The notes below the pieces were generated by a model. That model was not told where the DNA came from, did not search any database, and saw only the letters and a list, made by a program, of their open reading frames with translations. The translations under genes and the position numbers were made by a program. From Gemmatimonadaceae bacterium (lineage in GTDB: Bacteria > Gemmatimonadota > Gemmatimonadetes > Gemmatimonadales > Gemmatimonadaceae), in contig JADZDM010000020.1 in assembly GCA_020851035.1 (NCBI GenBank), forward strand, positions 62,001 through 126,000: a stretch of DNA of 64,000 nt, given 5' to 3'. Positions 17,315 through 25,367 of this stretch are shown in pieces; the first letter of the stretch is position 1; each line of letters opens with the position of its first letter.

Positions 17315-18889
17315 ATGCCACCACTCAGACGCCACGTACCGGCGCTCATCGCCGTGATCTTCCTGGCGGCCTGCGGCGGCGGCGACTCCGGCCCACCGCG
17401 GCGCGCCATCGTCGACAGCCGCGACACGTACGACCCGCGCTCCTTCGATCCCGCCCTGTCCACCGACGTGCCGACCGGGCGCGCCGTCGGGTACGTCTTC
17501 GAGGGGCTGACGCGCTTCTCCCCCGACGCGCAGGTGGAACCGGCGCTCGCCTCGTCGTGGACCGTGTCGCCGGATGGCCGCATCTGGCGGTTCACCCTGC
17601 GGCAGAACGTGAAGTTCCACGACGGCACGGCATTCACCGCCCGCCACGTGGTCGGCAGCTTCACGCGCGTGCTCGACCCGAAGACCCGCGGCGGGCGCGG
17701 GTGGCCGCTCTTCCCGATTGCCGGCGCCACCGAGTTCGCCGCCGGCACGGCGACCGCCATCCGCGGCCTGCGCATCGAGAACGACAGCACCATCGAGATC
17801 ACGCTCACCGAACCGTTCGCGATCTTCCCGAAGCTGCTGGCGATGCCGGTGGCGTCGATCGTCCCGTCGTCGGTGCCGGCGGACTTCGGCGAGAAGCCGG
17901 TCGGCACCGGCCCCTGGAAGCTCGCCGAGTGGAAGCACGACGACTTCGTCCGCTTCGTGCGCAACGAGACCTACTGGGGCGAGAAGCCGGTGCAGGACAC
18001 GCTCGTCGCCCGCATCATCCCCGAGCTGAGCACCGCGGTCGCCGAGTTCGAGTCGGGCAACGTCGACCTGCTCTACATCCCCGAGGCCGAGACGCGGCAG
18101 TGGGAGCAGACGGAGGAGAAGAAGGGGTTGCTCCAGGCCGCGCCGGTCCTGCGACTCTGGTACGTCGCGATGAACACCACCCGGGGCCCGCTGGCCGACG
18201 CGCGTGTGCGACGCGCGATCAACCACGCGATCGACACCCGCGCCATCCTCACCCAGCTGCTCGGCGGCCGCGGGCGGCTCGCCGCCGGCGTGATTCCGCC
18301 GGCGCTGGAGGGCGCCGACACCCTGCGCGCGCCGTACGCCCACGACGTGGCGAAGGCCCGGGCGCTGCTGACCGAGGCCGGATTCCCGGGCGGCATCACC
18401 CTCCGGCTCTGGTGCTCGCAGGACGCCACCCAGTCGCGGGTCGCGCAGGCCATCCAGGGCTACCTCAAGGAGGCCGGCATCACCGCCGAGCTGGTGCAGC
18501 GCGAGAGCGCCAGCATGCGCGAGGCCGCGCGCAAGGGTGAGGCCGACCTGGTGCTGAAGGACTGGTATGCCGACTACCCCGATGCCGAGAACTTCCTCTA
18601 CCCGCTGCTCCACTCGGCGAACGCCGGCGTGGGCGGCAACGTGAGCTTCTTCCGCGATCCGGCGTTCGACTCGGTGGTGACGGCGTCCCGGCGCGAGACC
18701 GATCTCCCGCGGCGCATCGCGCTCTACCAGCGGGCCGACAGCATTGCCTTCGCCCAGGCGCCGATGGTCTTCCTGTTCTTCTACAACGAGCTGTACGCCG
18801 TGCAGCCCTGGCTGAAGAACTGGACCGCGCCGACGATCTTCAACGGCCAGCGGATGATCGGCACGCGCATCGACCGCGCTGCGCCGTGA
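17315..18889 (+). CDS. ABC transporter oligopeptide-binding lipoprotein (SBP family 5)
   Basis: A 524-residue extracytoplasmic binding protein of the OppA/DppA type that captures peptides (or other ligands such as nickel or sugars) for an ABC importer. The N-terminus has a lipoprotein signal (LIAVIFLAAC, Cys near 20). Family motifs include FEGLTRF, WRFTLRQNVKFHDG, GTGPWKLAEW, VRRAINHAID and a C-terminal APMVFLFFYNELY. ATG 17315 directly follows an in-frame GTG. Its stop overlaps the permease start as GTGA. The ligand is unknown. Confidence 0.9.
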   Translation: MPPLRRHVPALIAVIFLAACGGGDSGPPRRAIVDSRDTYDPRSFDPALSTDVPTGRAVGYVFEGLTRFSPDAQVEPALASSWTVSPDGRIWRFTLRQNVKFHDGTAFTARHVVGSFTRVLDPKTRGGRGWPLFPIAGATEFAAGTATAIRGLRIENDSTIEITLTEPFAIFPKLLAMPVASIVPSSVPADFGEKPVGTGPWKLAEWKHDDFVRFVRNETYWGEKPVQDTLVARIIPELSTAVAEFESGNVDLLYIPEAETRQWEQTEEKKGLLQAAPVLRLWYVAMNTTRGPLADARVRRAINHAIDTRAILTQLLGGRGRLAAGVIPPALEGADTLRAPYAHDVAKARALLTEAGFPGGITLRLWCSQDATQSRVAQAIQGYLKEAGITAELVQRESASMREAARKGEADLVLKDWYADYPDAENFLYPLLHSANAGVGGNVSFFRDPAFDSVVTASRRETDLPRRIALYQRADSIAFAQAPMVFLFFYNELYAVQPWLKNWTAPTIFNGQRMIGTRIDRAAP

Positions 18890-19797
18890 CCTTCCTCGCA
18901 CGCCGGCTGCTGCTCGCCATCCCCACGCTCGCCGGCGTGCTGGTTGCAGTGTTCCTGCTGCTGTACGTCGCCCCCGGCGACCCGGTGCAGCAGATGGTCG
19001 GCGAGCGCGCCGACAGCGTCACCATCGCGCGGCTCCGCGCGGAGCTCAGGCTCGACGAGCCGCTGCCGGTCCAGTTCGCGAGCTATGCCGGCGGCGTGCT
19101 GCGTGGTGACCTCGGCCGCAGCTACATCACCGGCCGCCCCATCATGCAGGACATCCGCGAGCGCTTCCCGAAGACGGCGCAGCTGGCCCTCGCGGCGATG
19201 GCGCTGGCCATCGTCCTTGGCATCGGCATCGGGATCCTGGCCGCGCTGCGGCCGGCCGGCGCCTTCGACAAGGTGCTGATGGGCGCCACCTACCTCGGCA
19301 TCAGCTTCCCGGTGTTCTGGGTCGGCCTGCTCCTCATCCTGCTCTTCGCGCTCACCCTGCGCTGGCTGCCACCCAGCGGCTACGGCGGCGGGCTGGTGCT
19401 GATCCTGCCCGCGCTCACGCTCGGGTCACGCAGCATCGCCTACCTCGCCCGTGTCACGCGCTCGAGCATGCTCGACGCCATGTCGAGCGACCACGTCCGC
19501 ACCGCTCGCGCCAAGGGGCTGTCGAGCGGGGCGGTGGTCCTCCGGCACGGCCTGCGCACCGCACTGATCCCGGTGGTGACCGTGCTCGGGCTCGACGTCG
19601 GCAGCTACCTCACCGGCAGCATCCTCACCGAGACCGTGTTCGGATGGCCGGGCCTGGGGCGCTACGTGGTGAACGCGATCTCCCGGCGGGACCTTCCGGC
19701 GATCCAGGGAACGGTGCTCTTTCTGAGTGTCGTCTTCGTGCTCGTGAACCTGGTGACCGACCTCGCCTACAAGCGGGCGGATCCGCGCGTGGCGTAG
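18886..19797 (+). CDS. ABC transporter permease (DppB/OppB-like)
   Basis: A 303-residue inner-membrane permease with six helices. The N-terminal FLARRLLLAIPTLAGVLVAVF and the EAA-type cytoplasmic loop (ARAKGLSSGAVVLRHGLRTALIPVVT) are typical of the DppB subunit of peptide importers, as is FGWPGLGRYVVNAI near the end. GTG 18886 overlaps the binding-protein stop. A full system also needs a DppC permease and two ATPases; none follows here, because the next gene is a protein kinase. Confidence 0.9.
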   Translation: MTFLARRLLLAIPTLAGVLVAVFLLLYVAPGDPVQQMVGERADSVTIARLRAELRLDEPLPVQFASYAGGVLRGDLGRSYITGRPIMQDIRERFPKTAQLALAAMALAIVLGIGIGILAALRPAGAFDKVLMGATYLGISFPVFWVGLLLILLFALTLRWLPPSGYGGGLVLILPALTLGSRSIAYLARVTRSSMLDAMSSDHVRTARAKGLSSGAVVLRHGLRTALIPVVTVLGLDVGSYLTGSILTETVFGWPGLGRYVVNAISRRDLPAIQGTVLFLSVVFVLVNLVTDLAYKRADPRVA

Positions 19798-19823
19798 GTG
19801 GCCTTCCACAGAATGGAGCGTGC

Positions 19824-21425
19824 ATGAGCGAGGACCTCGCGGCACTGAGCCGGACGCTCGGGGATCGGTACCTGCTCGAGCATGAGCTCGGACGCGGTGG
19901 CATGGGGACCGTGTACCTCGCTCGTGATCGCCGGCTCGACCGCCCGGTGGCACTCAAGGTGCTGCCACCCGAGTTCGCGTCCGTGCCGGAGCTGCGCGAG
20001 CGGTTCCTCCGCGAGACCCGCCTCGCGGCCGGCTTCTCGCACCCCAACATCGTCCCGGTCTTCGCCATCGAGGAGACCGACGATGTCCTCGCCTTCGCGA
20101 TGGGGTTCGTCGAGGGGGAGGCGCTCTCGGCGCGTGTCGCACGCGAGGGGCCGTTGTCGCAGCGTGATGCCGTCCGGCTCATGACCGATGTCGGCTACGC
20201 CCTCGCATATGCGCATGGGCGCGGCGTCGTGCATCGCGACATCAAGCCGGACAACATCATGATCGAGCGCGCGACCGGCCGCGCGCTGGTCATGGATTTC
20301 GGCATCGCGCGCGCGATCACGCCCGTCGCCGACAAGCCGGGCCTCACGCGCATCGGCGAGGTGGTGGGCACGCCGGAGTACATGAGCCCCGAACAGGCGG
20401 CGGGCGAGGCGGTGGATGGCCGTGCCGACCTCTACTCGCTGGGCCTGGTGGCCTGGTTCGCGCTCGCCGGCCGCACCGCCGTCACGGGTGAGAGCACGCA
20501 GCGCATCCTGGTCAAGCAGCTCACCGAGGTCATCCCGCCGCTGGCTGGCGTGCGCACTGACCTGCCCCCTGCGCTCAGCGGCGCCGTGGATCGCTGCTGC
20601 GCGAAGGAGGCTGACGACCGGTTTCCAAACGCCGAGGCGCTGGTCGAGGCACTCGACGCGGCGCAGCTGTCGACGCCCGAGATCCCGGTGGCGATCCGCC
20701 TGCTCGCCCCGGAGTTGTCGAGCAGCACGGCACGCGCAGTCATCAGTGTAGGTGTGCTCGCATTCGGCACAGCCTCCCTCGTCGCCACGCAGAATGGCAA
20801 TACGTTCGCCATTGGTGTCGTGATCGCGGCCACCGCTGTCGCTGGGACGGTGGCCGCGCTGCGCGAGGCCGGTCATCTGCGCAGATCCGGCTACTCCATT
20901 GCGGAGCTGCAGCGGCTGTTGCGCGTGACGCTCACCGAGCGCGACGAGGAACGCGCGCGCCGCGCCACCGACACCGTGGAGGTTCGCAAGCGGCGTCGAC
21001 GCGTGCTGCTCGCCGGGGCATTGCTGGTGTTGCAGGCGGCGCTGCTCGCCGCACTGTTCTCCAAGGCAGGCCGGGACGGCAACATCCATCTGAAGGGCAC
21101 ACCGTCAACGCTCGCCTTCTTCGCAAGCGTGCTCGGCACCACGATGGCGATCGCGATCCTCAGCACCAGCCCGTTCAAGCGCACGCTGACAGAACGACTC
21201 TTCAACGCCGTCTGGCTCGGTCGCGCCGGTGCGTGGTTACTGGCGCGATTCTCCCGCGGAAGCGGCAAAGTGCACATCGACGCGCCGGCTCCCGTGCGCC
21301 GCACGGCTCCAACGCCCGCAGCGTCACGCCAAGCGGGCGCACAGCTCCCGTCGCTCGACGGTCTCGCGGCCGACGTCTCCGCCCTTGCCGCGCGCGTCAG
21401 CGCGCTCGAGTCACGTCAGCGCTGA
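19824..21425 (+). CDS. Membrane-linked serine/threonine protein kinase
   Basis: A 533-residue Hanks-type kinase. All core motifs are present: glycine loop ELGRGGMGTVYLA (21-33), ATP-binding Lys45, catalytic HRDIKPDN (137-144), DFG (158-160) and GTPEYMSPEQA in the activation segment, so it should be active. After the kinase domain (to about 290) there are about four hydrophobic segments (for example VLLAGALLVLQAALLAALF) and a short coiled-coil tail (LAADVSALAARVSALESRQ) instead of the PASTA repeats of PknB. GGAG lies upstream of ATG 19824. Substrates are unknown. It is 26 bp after the permease and may share its transcript. Confidence 0.9.
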   Translation: MSEDLAALSRTLGDRYLLEHELGRGGMGTVYLARDRRLDRPVALKVLPPEFASVPELRERFLRETRLAAGFSHPNIVPVFAIEETDDVLAFAMGFVEGEALSARVAREGPLSQRDAVRLMTDVGYALAYAHGRGVVHRDIKPDNIMIERATGRALVMDFGIARAITPVADKPGLTRIGEVVGTPEYMSPEQAAGEAVDGRADLYSLGLVAWFALAGRTAVTGESTQRILVKQLTEVIPPLAGVRTDLPPALSGAVDRCCAKEADDRFPNAEALVEALDAAQLSTPEIPVAIRLLAPELSSSTARAVISVGVLAFGTASLVATQNGNTFAIGVVIAATAVAGTVAALREAGHLRRSGYSIAELQRLLRVTLTERDEERARRATDTVEVRKRRRRVLLAGALLVLQAALLAALFSKAGRDGNIHLKGTPSTLAFFASVLGTTMAIAILSTSPFKRTLTERLFNAVWLGRAGAWLLARFSRGSGKVHIDAPAPVRRTAPTPAASRQAGAQLPSLDGLAADVSALAARVSALESRQR

Positions 21426-21433
21426 CAACTACC

Positions 21434-21692
21434 GCAACTGCAAACTGCTTGAACGCAAAGACGCGAAGCGGCCTGCGGCCGCCGCAAAGGAGCAGGAGCC
21501 CTGCGCCCTGCGCGACACGTCTGCGCGCCATCGCGTTGAATACTTGAGGGGAACTGCGGTTGCGGTTGCAGTTCCCCCGGCATTTCCGATGCCCCTCGCT
21601 CCGCAGAGGCCCGAGCCCAGCACAGAAGGCCGGCCTCTTTGCGGCGGCCGCAGGCCGCTTCGCGTCTTTGCGTTCAAGCAGTTTGCAGTTGC
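21434..21692. repeat. 259-bp element with perfect 56-bp inverted ends
   Basis: Bases 21434-21489 and 21637-21692 are perfect reverse complements over all 56 positions. The 147-bp interior carries a second perfect palindrome, 21548-21557 with 21568-21577 (10-bp stem), whose centre (21562.5) coincides with the centre of the whole element. The rest of the interior is not symmetric. No transposase and no clear target duplication is visible. It starts 8 bp after the kinase stop and ends 21 bp before the reductase stop, so it fills this convergent gap and could fold as a strong bidirectional terminator. MITE-like origin is inference. Confidence 0.85.
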
Positions 21693-21713
21693 TGTTTGAC
21701 GAACAGCGCAGAC

Positions 21714-22736
21714 CTAGTCGGCCGTCTGCCCGAAGATCGCGAGGTTCGACGAATGCCCCGGATTCACCTTCTTCTCCGGGTAGATCCAGTGGACCGCCTG
21801 GTTGACCGCCGTCGCGGCCTCACCGAAGCCGACCGAGATCAGCTTCAGCTTGCCCGGATAGGTCGTGATGTCGCCCGCCGCATAGATCCCCGCGCGGCCC
21901 GTCTCCATCTGCGGCGTCACGCAGAGCTCGTCCTTCGTGCAGTTGAGGCCCCACTGCGCCAGGGCGCCGATGTCGCTCACGAAGCCCAGCATCGGCAGGA
22001 CGACGTCAGCCTGGATCTCGCGCAGCACCTTGTCCTTCGTGCCGCGCAGGACCACCCCGGTCAGCACCTCACCGCCGCTCGACACCACGTCGTGGATCTC
22101 GTGGAACGTGACCACCTCGGTGGCGTCCCCGCGCGCGGCGGCCGCCAGGACGTCGTCCACCGTGGCCTGGTGCGCGCGGAACCGGTCGCTGCGATGCACC
22201 AGCGTGACGTGCAGTGCCCGAGGCCGGAGCTGCTGCGCCCAGTCGAAGGCACTGTCGCCACCGCCCACGATCACCACGCGCTTGTTCGTGTAGCGGGCGG
22301 GATCCTGCACGCTGTCGTCGATGCCGCGCCCGTACCACGCGTGCGTGGCCACCTGCGGCAGCTTGCGTGGCGCGAAGGCCCCGATGCCACCCGCAATCAC
22401 CACGCTGCGCGTGGGGAAGTCCCCGTCGGTGGTGCGCAGCACGAAATGCCCATCCACCTCGTCCAGGCCGATCACGGTCCGGTTGAGGTGCAGCGGGCTC
22501 CCGAACTGCGCCGCCTGGTCGTGCAGCCCGCCCACCAGCGTCTTCGCCAGCACGTGCGGGAACCCCGCCACGTCGAAGATCATCTTCTCGGGATAGAGCG
22601 CCGCCAGCTGGCCGCCCACCTGCGGCAGCGCGTCGATCACCTGCGCCGAGATGCCACGCATGCCGGCATAGAACAGCGCGTACAGCCCGGTCGGGCCGGC
22701 GCCGATGATCGTGAGGTCCCTGAGCTCGTGAGTCAT
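21714..22736 (-). CDS. Ferredoxin--NADP reductase, thioredoxin-reductase-like type
   Basis: A 340-residue FAD enzyme that passes electrons between NADPH and ferredoxin or flavodoxin in the cytoplasm. It has the FAD-binding GAGPTGLYALFYAG (13-26), the NADP-binding GGGDSAFDWA, and the C-terminal FAD motif GIYAAGDITTYPGKLKLI. The redox-active CxxC of thioredoxin reductase is absent, which marks the YumC-type FNR group. A TATTCC box 6 nt before ATG 22736 suggests a short or absent leader. It diverges from the adenosyltransferase operon. Confidence 0.92.
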   Translation of the reverse strand: MTHELRDLTIIGAGPTGLYALFYAGMRGISAQVIDALPQVGGQLAALYPEKMIFDVAGFPHVLAKTLVGGLHDQAAQFGSPLHLNRTVIGLDEVDGHFVLRTTDGDFPTRSVVIAGGIGAFAPRKLPQVATHAWYGRGIDDSVQDPARYTNKRVVIVGGGDSAFDWAQQLRPRALHVTLVHRSDRFRAHQATVDDVLAAAARGDATEVVTFHEIHDVVSSGGEVLTGVVLRGTKDKVLREIQADVVLPMLGFVSDIGALAQWGLNCTKDELCVTPQMETGRAGIYAAGDITTYPGKLKLISVGFGEAATAVNQAVHWIYPEKKVNPGHSSNLAIFGQTAD

Positions 22737-22805
22737 GGTGCCGGAATACTCACCGGCCCACCCTCCCGGTGAAACCCCTCCCCGGTCCCCGGCGCCCCGA
22801 CCGGC

Positions 22806-22811
22806 TAACTT
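22806..22811 (+). promoter_or_regulatory. -10-like box of a probable leaderless promoter (adenosyltransferase)
   Basis: TAACTT lies exactly 6 nt before ATG 22818, with no Shine-Dalgarno in the six intervening bases; transcription would begin at or next to the start codon. Confidence 0.5.
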
Positions 22812-22817
22812 CCCGCC

Positions 22818-23369
22818 ATGGCATACAAGATCTACACCCGCACGGGTGACAAGGGCGACACCGGCCTGTTCGGGGGTGGGCGCGTGGCAAAGGACGACCC
22901 GCGCGTCGAGGCGTACGGCGAAGTCGACGAGCTCAATGCCTCCGTCGGCATGGCCCGCGCGGTGGAACTCATGCCGCGCATCGACGAGGTGCTCGTGCCG
23001 GTCCAGCGCGACCTGTTCGGCATCGGCGCGATCCTCGCCACCCCCGACCGGGAGAAGATGGCGGAGCAGCTCCGGAAGGCGCGCATCGACGAGGAACGCA
23101 TCGAGGAGCTGGAGCGCGCCATCGACGCCGGCGAGGCAGAGCTCGAGCCGCTGACGGCGTTCATCGTGCCGGGCGGCACCCCCAAGGCGGCGGCCCTGCA
23201 CGTCGCCCGCACGGTCTGTCGCCGCGCCGAGCGCCGCGTGGTGCGGCTGCAGCACGATGCCGACGTGCCGGAACTGGTGGTGATCTACCTGAACCGCCTC
23301 TCCGACCTGCTCTTCACGCTGGCCCGCGTCGCCAACCGTCGCGCCGGTGCCGGCGAAGTGACCTGGTAG
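22818..23369 (+). CDS. ATP:cob(I)alamin adenosyltransferase, PduO type
   Basis: Adenosylates cob(I)alamin to coenzyme B12 in the cytoplasm. The 183-residue protein has the N-terminal ATP motif YTRTGDKGDTGLFGGGRV (residues 6-23), VDELNASVG, and the C-terminal helix with conserved basic residues (VCRRAERRVVRL) and YLNRLSDLLFTLAR, all hallmarks of the PduO/MMAB fold. Length is normal. It starts an apparent operon with aroB (10-bp gap) and the 3D-domain gene. Confidence 0.93.
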   Translation: MAYKIYTRTGDKGDTGLFGGGRVAKDDPRVEAYGEVDELNASVGMARAVELMPRIDEVLVPVQRDLFGIGAILATPDREKMAEQLRKARIDEERIEELERAIDAGEAELEPLTAFIVPGGTPKAAALHVARTVCRRAERRVVRLQHDADVPELVVIYLNRLSDLLFTLARVANRRAGAGEVTW

Positions 23370-23379
23370 CCGCGGCCAG

Positions 23380-24447
23380 GTGACGGTCACCACCTGCCAC
23401 ACGCTGCCGTACCCGGTGCACGTCGGGTACGGACTGCTGGACACGCTGCCGACGCTCGTCCCGGCGCTCCGCACCGCCCACCGCATTGCCGTCATCTCCG
23501 ACGACGTGGTGGCCCCGCTGCACGCCGGCCGGCTCGCCGCCGCGCTCGGCGAGGATCGCAGCCTGCTCATCGCCCTCCCGCCCGGCGAGGACCAGAAGAC
23601 CCGCGAGACGTGGGCGCAGGTCACCGACGCCCTGCTCGCGGCGAGGTTCGGCCGCGACAGCCTCCTCATCGCGCTGGGCGGTGGCGTGATCTGCGACCTG
23701 ACGGGCTTCGTCGCCGCCACCTACCTCCGCGGCATTCCCGTCGTGCACCTGCCCACCACGCTGCTCGCGATGGTCGATGCGTCGATCGGCGGCAAGACCG
23801 GTGTGGACACGCCCCACGGCAAGAACCTCGTCGGCGCGTTCCACCCGCCGACGGCGGTGGTGGCCGACCTCGACACGCTGCGCACCCTCCCTCCGATGGA
23901 GCTGATCAACGGCCTCGCCGAGGCGCTCAAGCACGGCGTGATCCGCGATGCGGCGTACTTCGCGATGATCGGCGGGATCGATCCCGCCGATGCCGACTGG
24001 CAGGCGATCGTCGCGCGGAGCGTGGAGATCAAGGCCGCCGTCGTGGCCGCCGACGAACGCGAAGGCGGGTTGCGGAAGATCCTCAACTTCGGCCACACGA
24101 TCGGTCACGCCGTGGAGCAGCTCATGGCCTTCACCGTGCCGCACGGCGCCTGCGTGGCCTTCGGCATGCTGGCCGAGGCCCGCATCGCGGTCGCCCTTGG
24201 CCTCTGCGACCCCGCGCTCGTGCGGATGCTGCAGGCGGCGCTCGGGCATCTCGGCCTGCCGGTGACGCTGCCCACCGTCCTCAGCGCCGAGGTCGTGGTG
24301 GACGCCACCAGCAGCGACAAGAAGGCCCGCGGCGGTGTCGTGGAGTACGCATTGCCCGCAGCGTGCGGGTCGATGGCCGGCGCAGCGTGTGGCTACGGCA
24401 TTCCGGTGCCGCGCGACGTGGCCATCGCGGCGCTGCGCGGGGCGTGA
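23380..24447 (+). CDS. aroB: 3-dehydroquinate synthase
   Basis: Second step of the shikimate pathway: converts DAHP to 3-dehydroquinate with NAD and a divalent metal. The 355-residue protein contains the NAD-binding GGGVICDLTGFVAATYLRG, the active-site TTLLAMVDASIGGKTGVD, the metal-binding Glu in GLAEALKHGVI, and NFGHTIGHAVEQ with its His ligand. GTG 23380 follows the adenosyltransferase stop by 10 bp. Its TGA overlaps the next gene's GTG. Confidence 0.95.
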   Translation: MTVTTCHTLPYPVHVGYGLLDTLPTLVPALRTAHRIAVISDDVVAPLHAGRLAAALGEDRSLLIALPPGEDQKTRETWAQVTDALLAARFGRDSLLIALGGGVICDLTGFVAATYLRGIPVVHLPTTLLAMVDASIGGKTGVDTPHGKNLVGAFHPPTAVVADLDTLRTLPPMELINGLAEALKHGVIRDAAYFAMIGGIDPADADWQAIVARSVEIKAAVVAADEREGGLRKILNFGHTIGHAVEQLMAFTVPHGACVAFGMLAEARIAVALGLCDPALVRMLQAALGHLGLPVTLPTVLSAEVVVDATSSDKKARGGVVEYALPAACGSMAGAACGYGIPVPRDVAIAALRGA

Positions 24448-25067
24448 ACGCGGTGCCGCCGCCGGCGTCCAGGCAGCGTCGGCGCCGGCGGAAGCGACAG
24501 CGCATCCGGATCGTGCTCGAACTGCTGGTCGGCGGCGCGGCGATCTGGTTCGTCGCACACCCGTCTCCGCTGCCCACGCCGCCGCCGGCCGTGGCGCCCG
24601 ACGCCCTGCCGGACGAAAGCGTCGGCGGGGCACCAGGCACCGACAGCGGAACCGGTGGGCGCCCCGACACGGTGGCGACGGTCGCCCCATCGCGTCGCAC
24701 GGGCCGGCTGCAGCCTGCGGTGCCAGTGCCCAGCGGCCACCTGTTCCGCAGCATCGAGGATCGTGCGCGCGCCGGCGAGCGCGTGGCCGTGAGTGTGACC
24801 GCCTACTGCCTGCAGGGGCGCACGCGGCGCGGCAATCCGGTGCGCGCCGGCATCATCGCGGTGGACCGGGCCCTGTTCCCGCTCGGGCGGGAGGTCGAGC
24901 TCTTCTTCGGGCGACGCTCGTACGGCCGGTTTCTGGCCGACGACACCGGCGGCGCGATCAAGGGCGGCCGGATCGACGTCTGGATGTCCGACTGCACCGC
25001 CGCGCGCCGCTTCGGTCGCCGTCGCGGGTACGCGCAGCTGGTGCGCAAGGAGACTCCGGCCCGCTGA
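24444..25067 (+). CDS. 3D-domain (double-psi beta-barrel) envelope protein
   Basis: A 207-residue protein. A basic N-terminus (RQRRRRRKRQR) precedes a single membrane helix (IVLELLVGGAAIWFVA), then a Pro/Gly-rich linker (about 40-95) and a C-terminal 3D domain. The three-Asp signature is visible in AVDRALFPLG, FLADDTGGAIKGG and RIDVWMSDC. Such domains occur in lytic transglycosylases of the MltA/YocH type, so a role in peptidoglycan turnover is likely; catalytic activity is not proven for this branch. GTG 24444 overlaps the aroB stop. The signal-anchor may keep it at the inner membrane. Confidence 0.8.
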   Translation: MNAVPPPASRQRRRRRKRQRIRIVLELLVGGAAIWFVAHPSPLPTPPPAVAPDALPDESVGGAPGTDSGTGGRPDTVATVAPSRRTGRLQPAVPVPSGHLFRSIEDRARAGERVAVSVTAYCLQGRTRRGNPVRAGIIAVDRALFPLGREVELFFGRRSYGRFLADDTGGAIKGGRIDVWMSDCTAARRFGRRRGYAQLVRKETPAR

Positions 25068-25367
25068 CGATCGCGTGGTGCGGATGTCGTTGCACGGCGA
25101 CAACTTGAACCGGACACATCTATTCGCTGTGTGTCAGGAAGTTTACAGTCACCGCTGTCAGGCAGATGGTAACCCCGGGTTTTTCCCCGGGATAATGCAC
25201 GATTGTCCACTTTTCCTGACACTTGACATGTAAGTATTCCGTGACGGTTATTGTGGCCGTGAATCCGGGCCGACCCGGCTTCCACCATCAGCCGACCAGC
25301 CCTCGACTCGATGCGAACACGAAGGCTGGCGGCGCAACCAGCGTCGCTCTGGCATCAGGGAGACTCC
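25068..25367 (+). promoter_or_regulatory. Long control region before the sigma factor gene
   Basis: These 300 bases hold no gene and are less GC-rich than their surroundings. TTGACA at 25223-25228 is a good -35 box, with a weak TTATTG/TATTGT region at about 25248-25254 as -10. Upstream lie a CCCGGG-TTTTTC-CCCGGG hairpin (about 25175-25192) and three copies of TGTCAGG: 25133-25139, 25156-25162, and inverted at 25215-25221. The outer two extend to a perfect 10-bp inverted repeat (25131-25140 with 25213-25222). The hairpin may end aroB-operon transcription; the repeats may bind a regulator. Confidence 0.5.

Noticed and set aside
21429-21677. Short open frames inside the 259-bp inverted-repeat element
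   Set aside because: They arise from the symmetric repeat itself and have no recognisable protein features; not a transposase.
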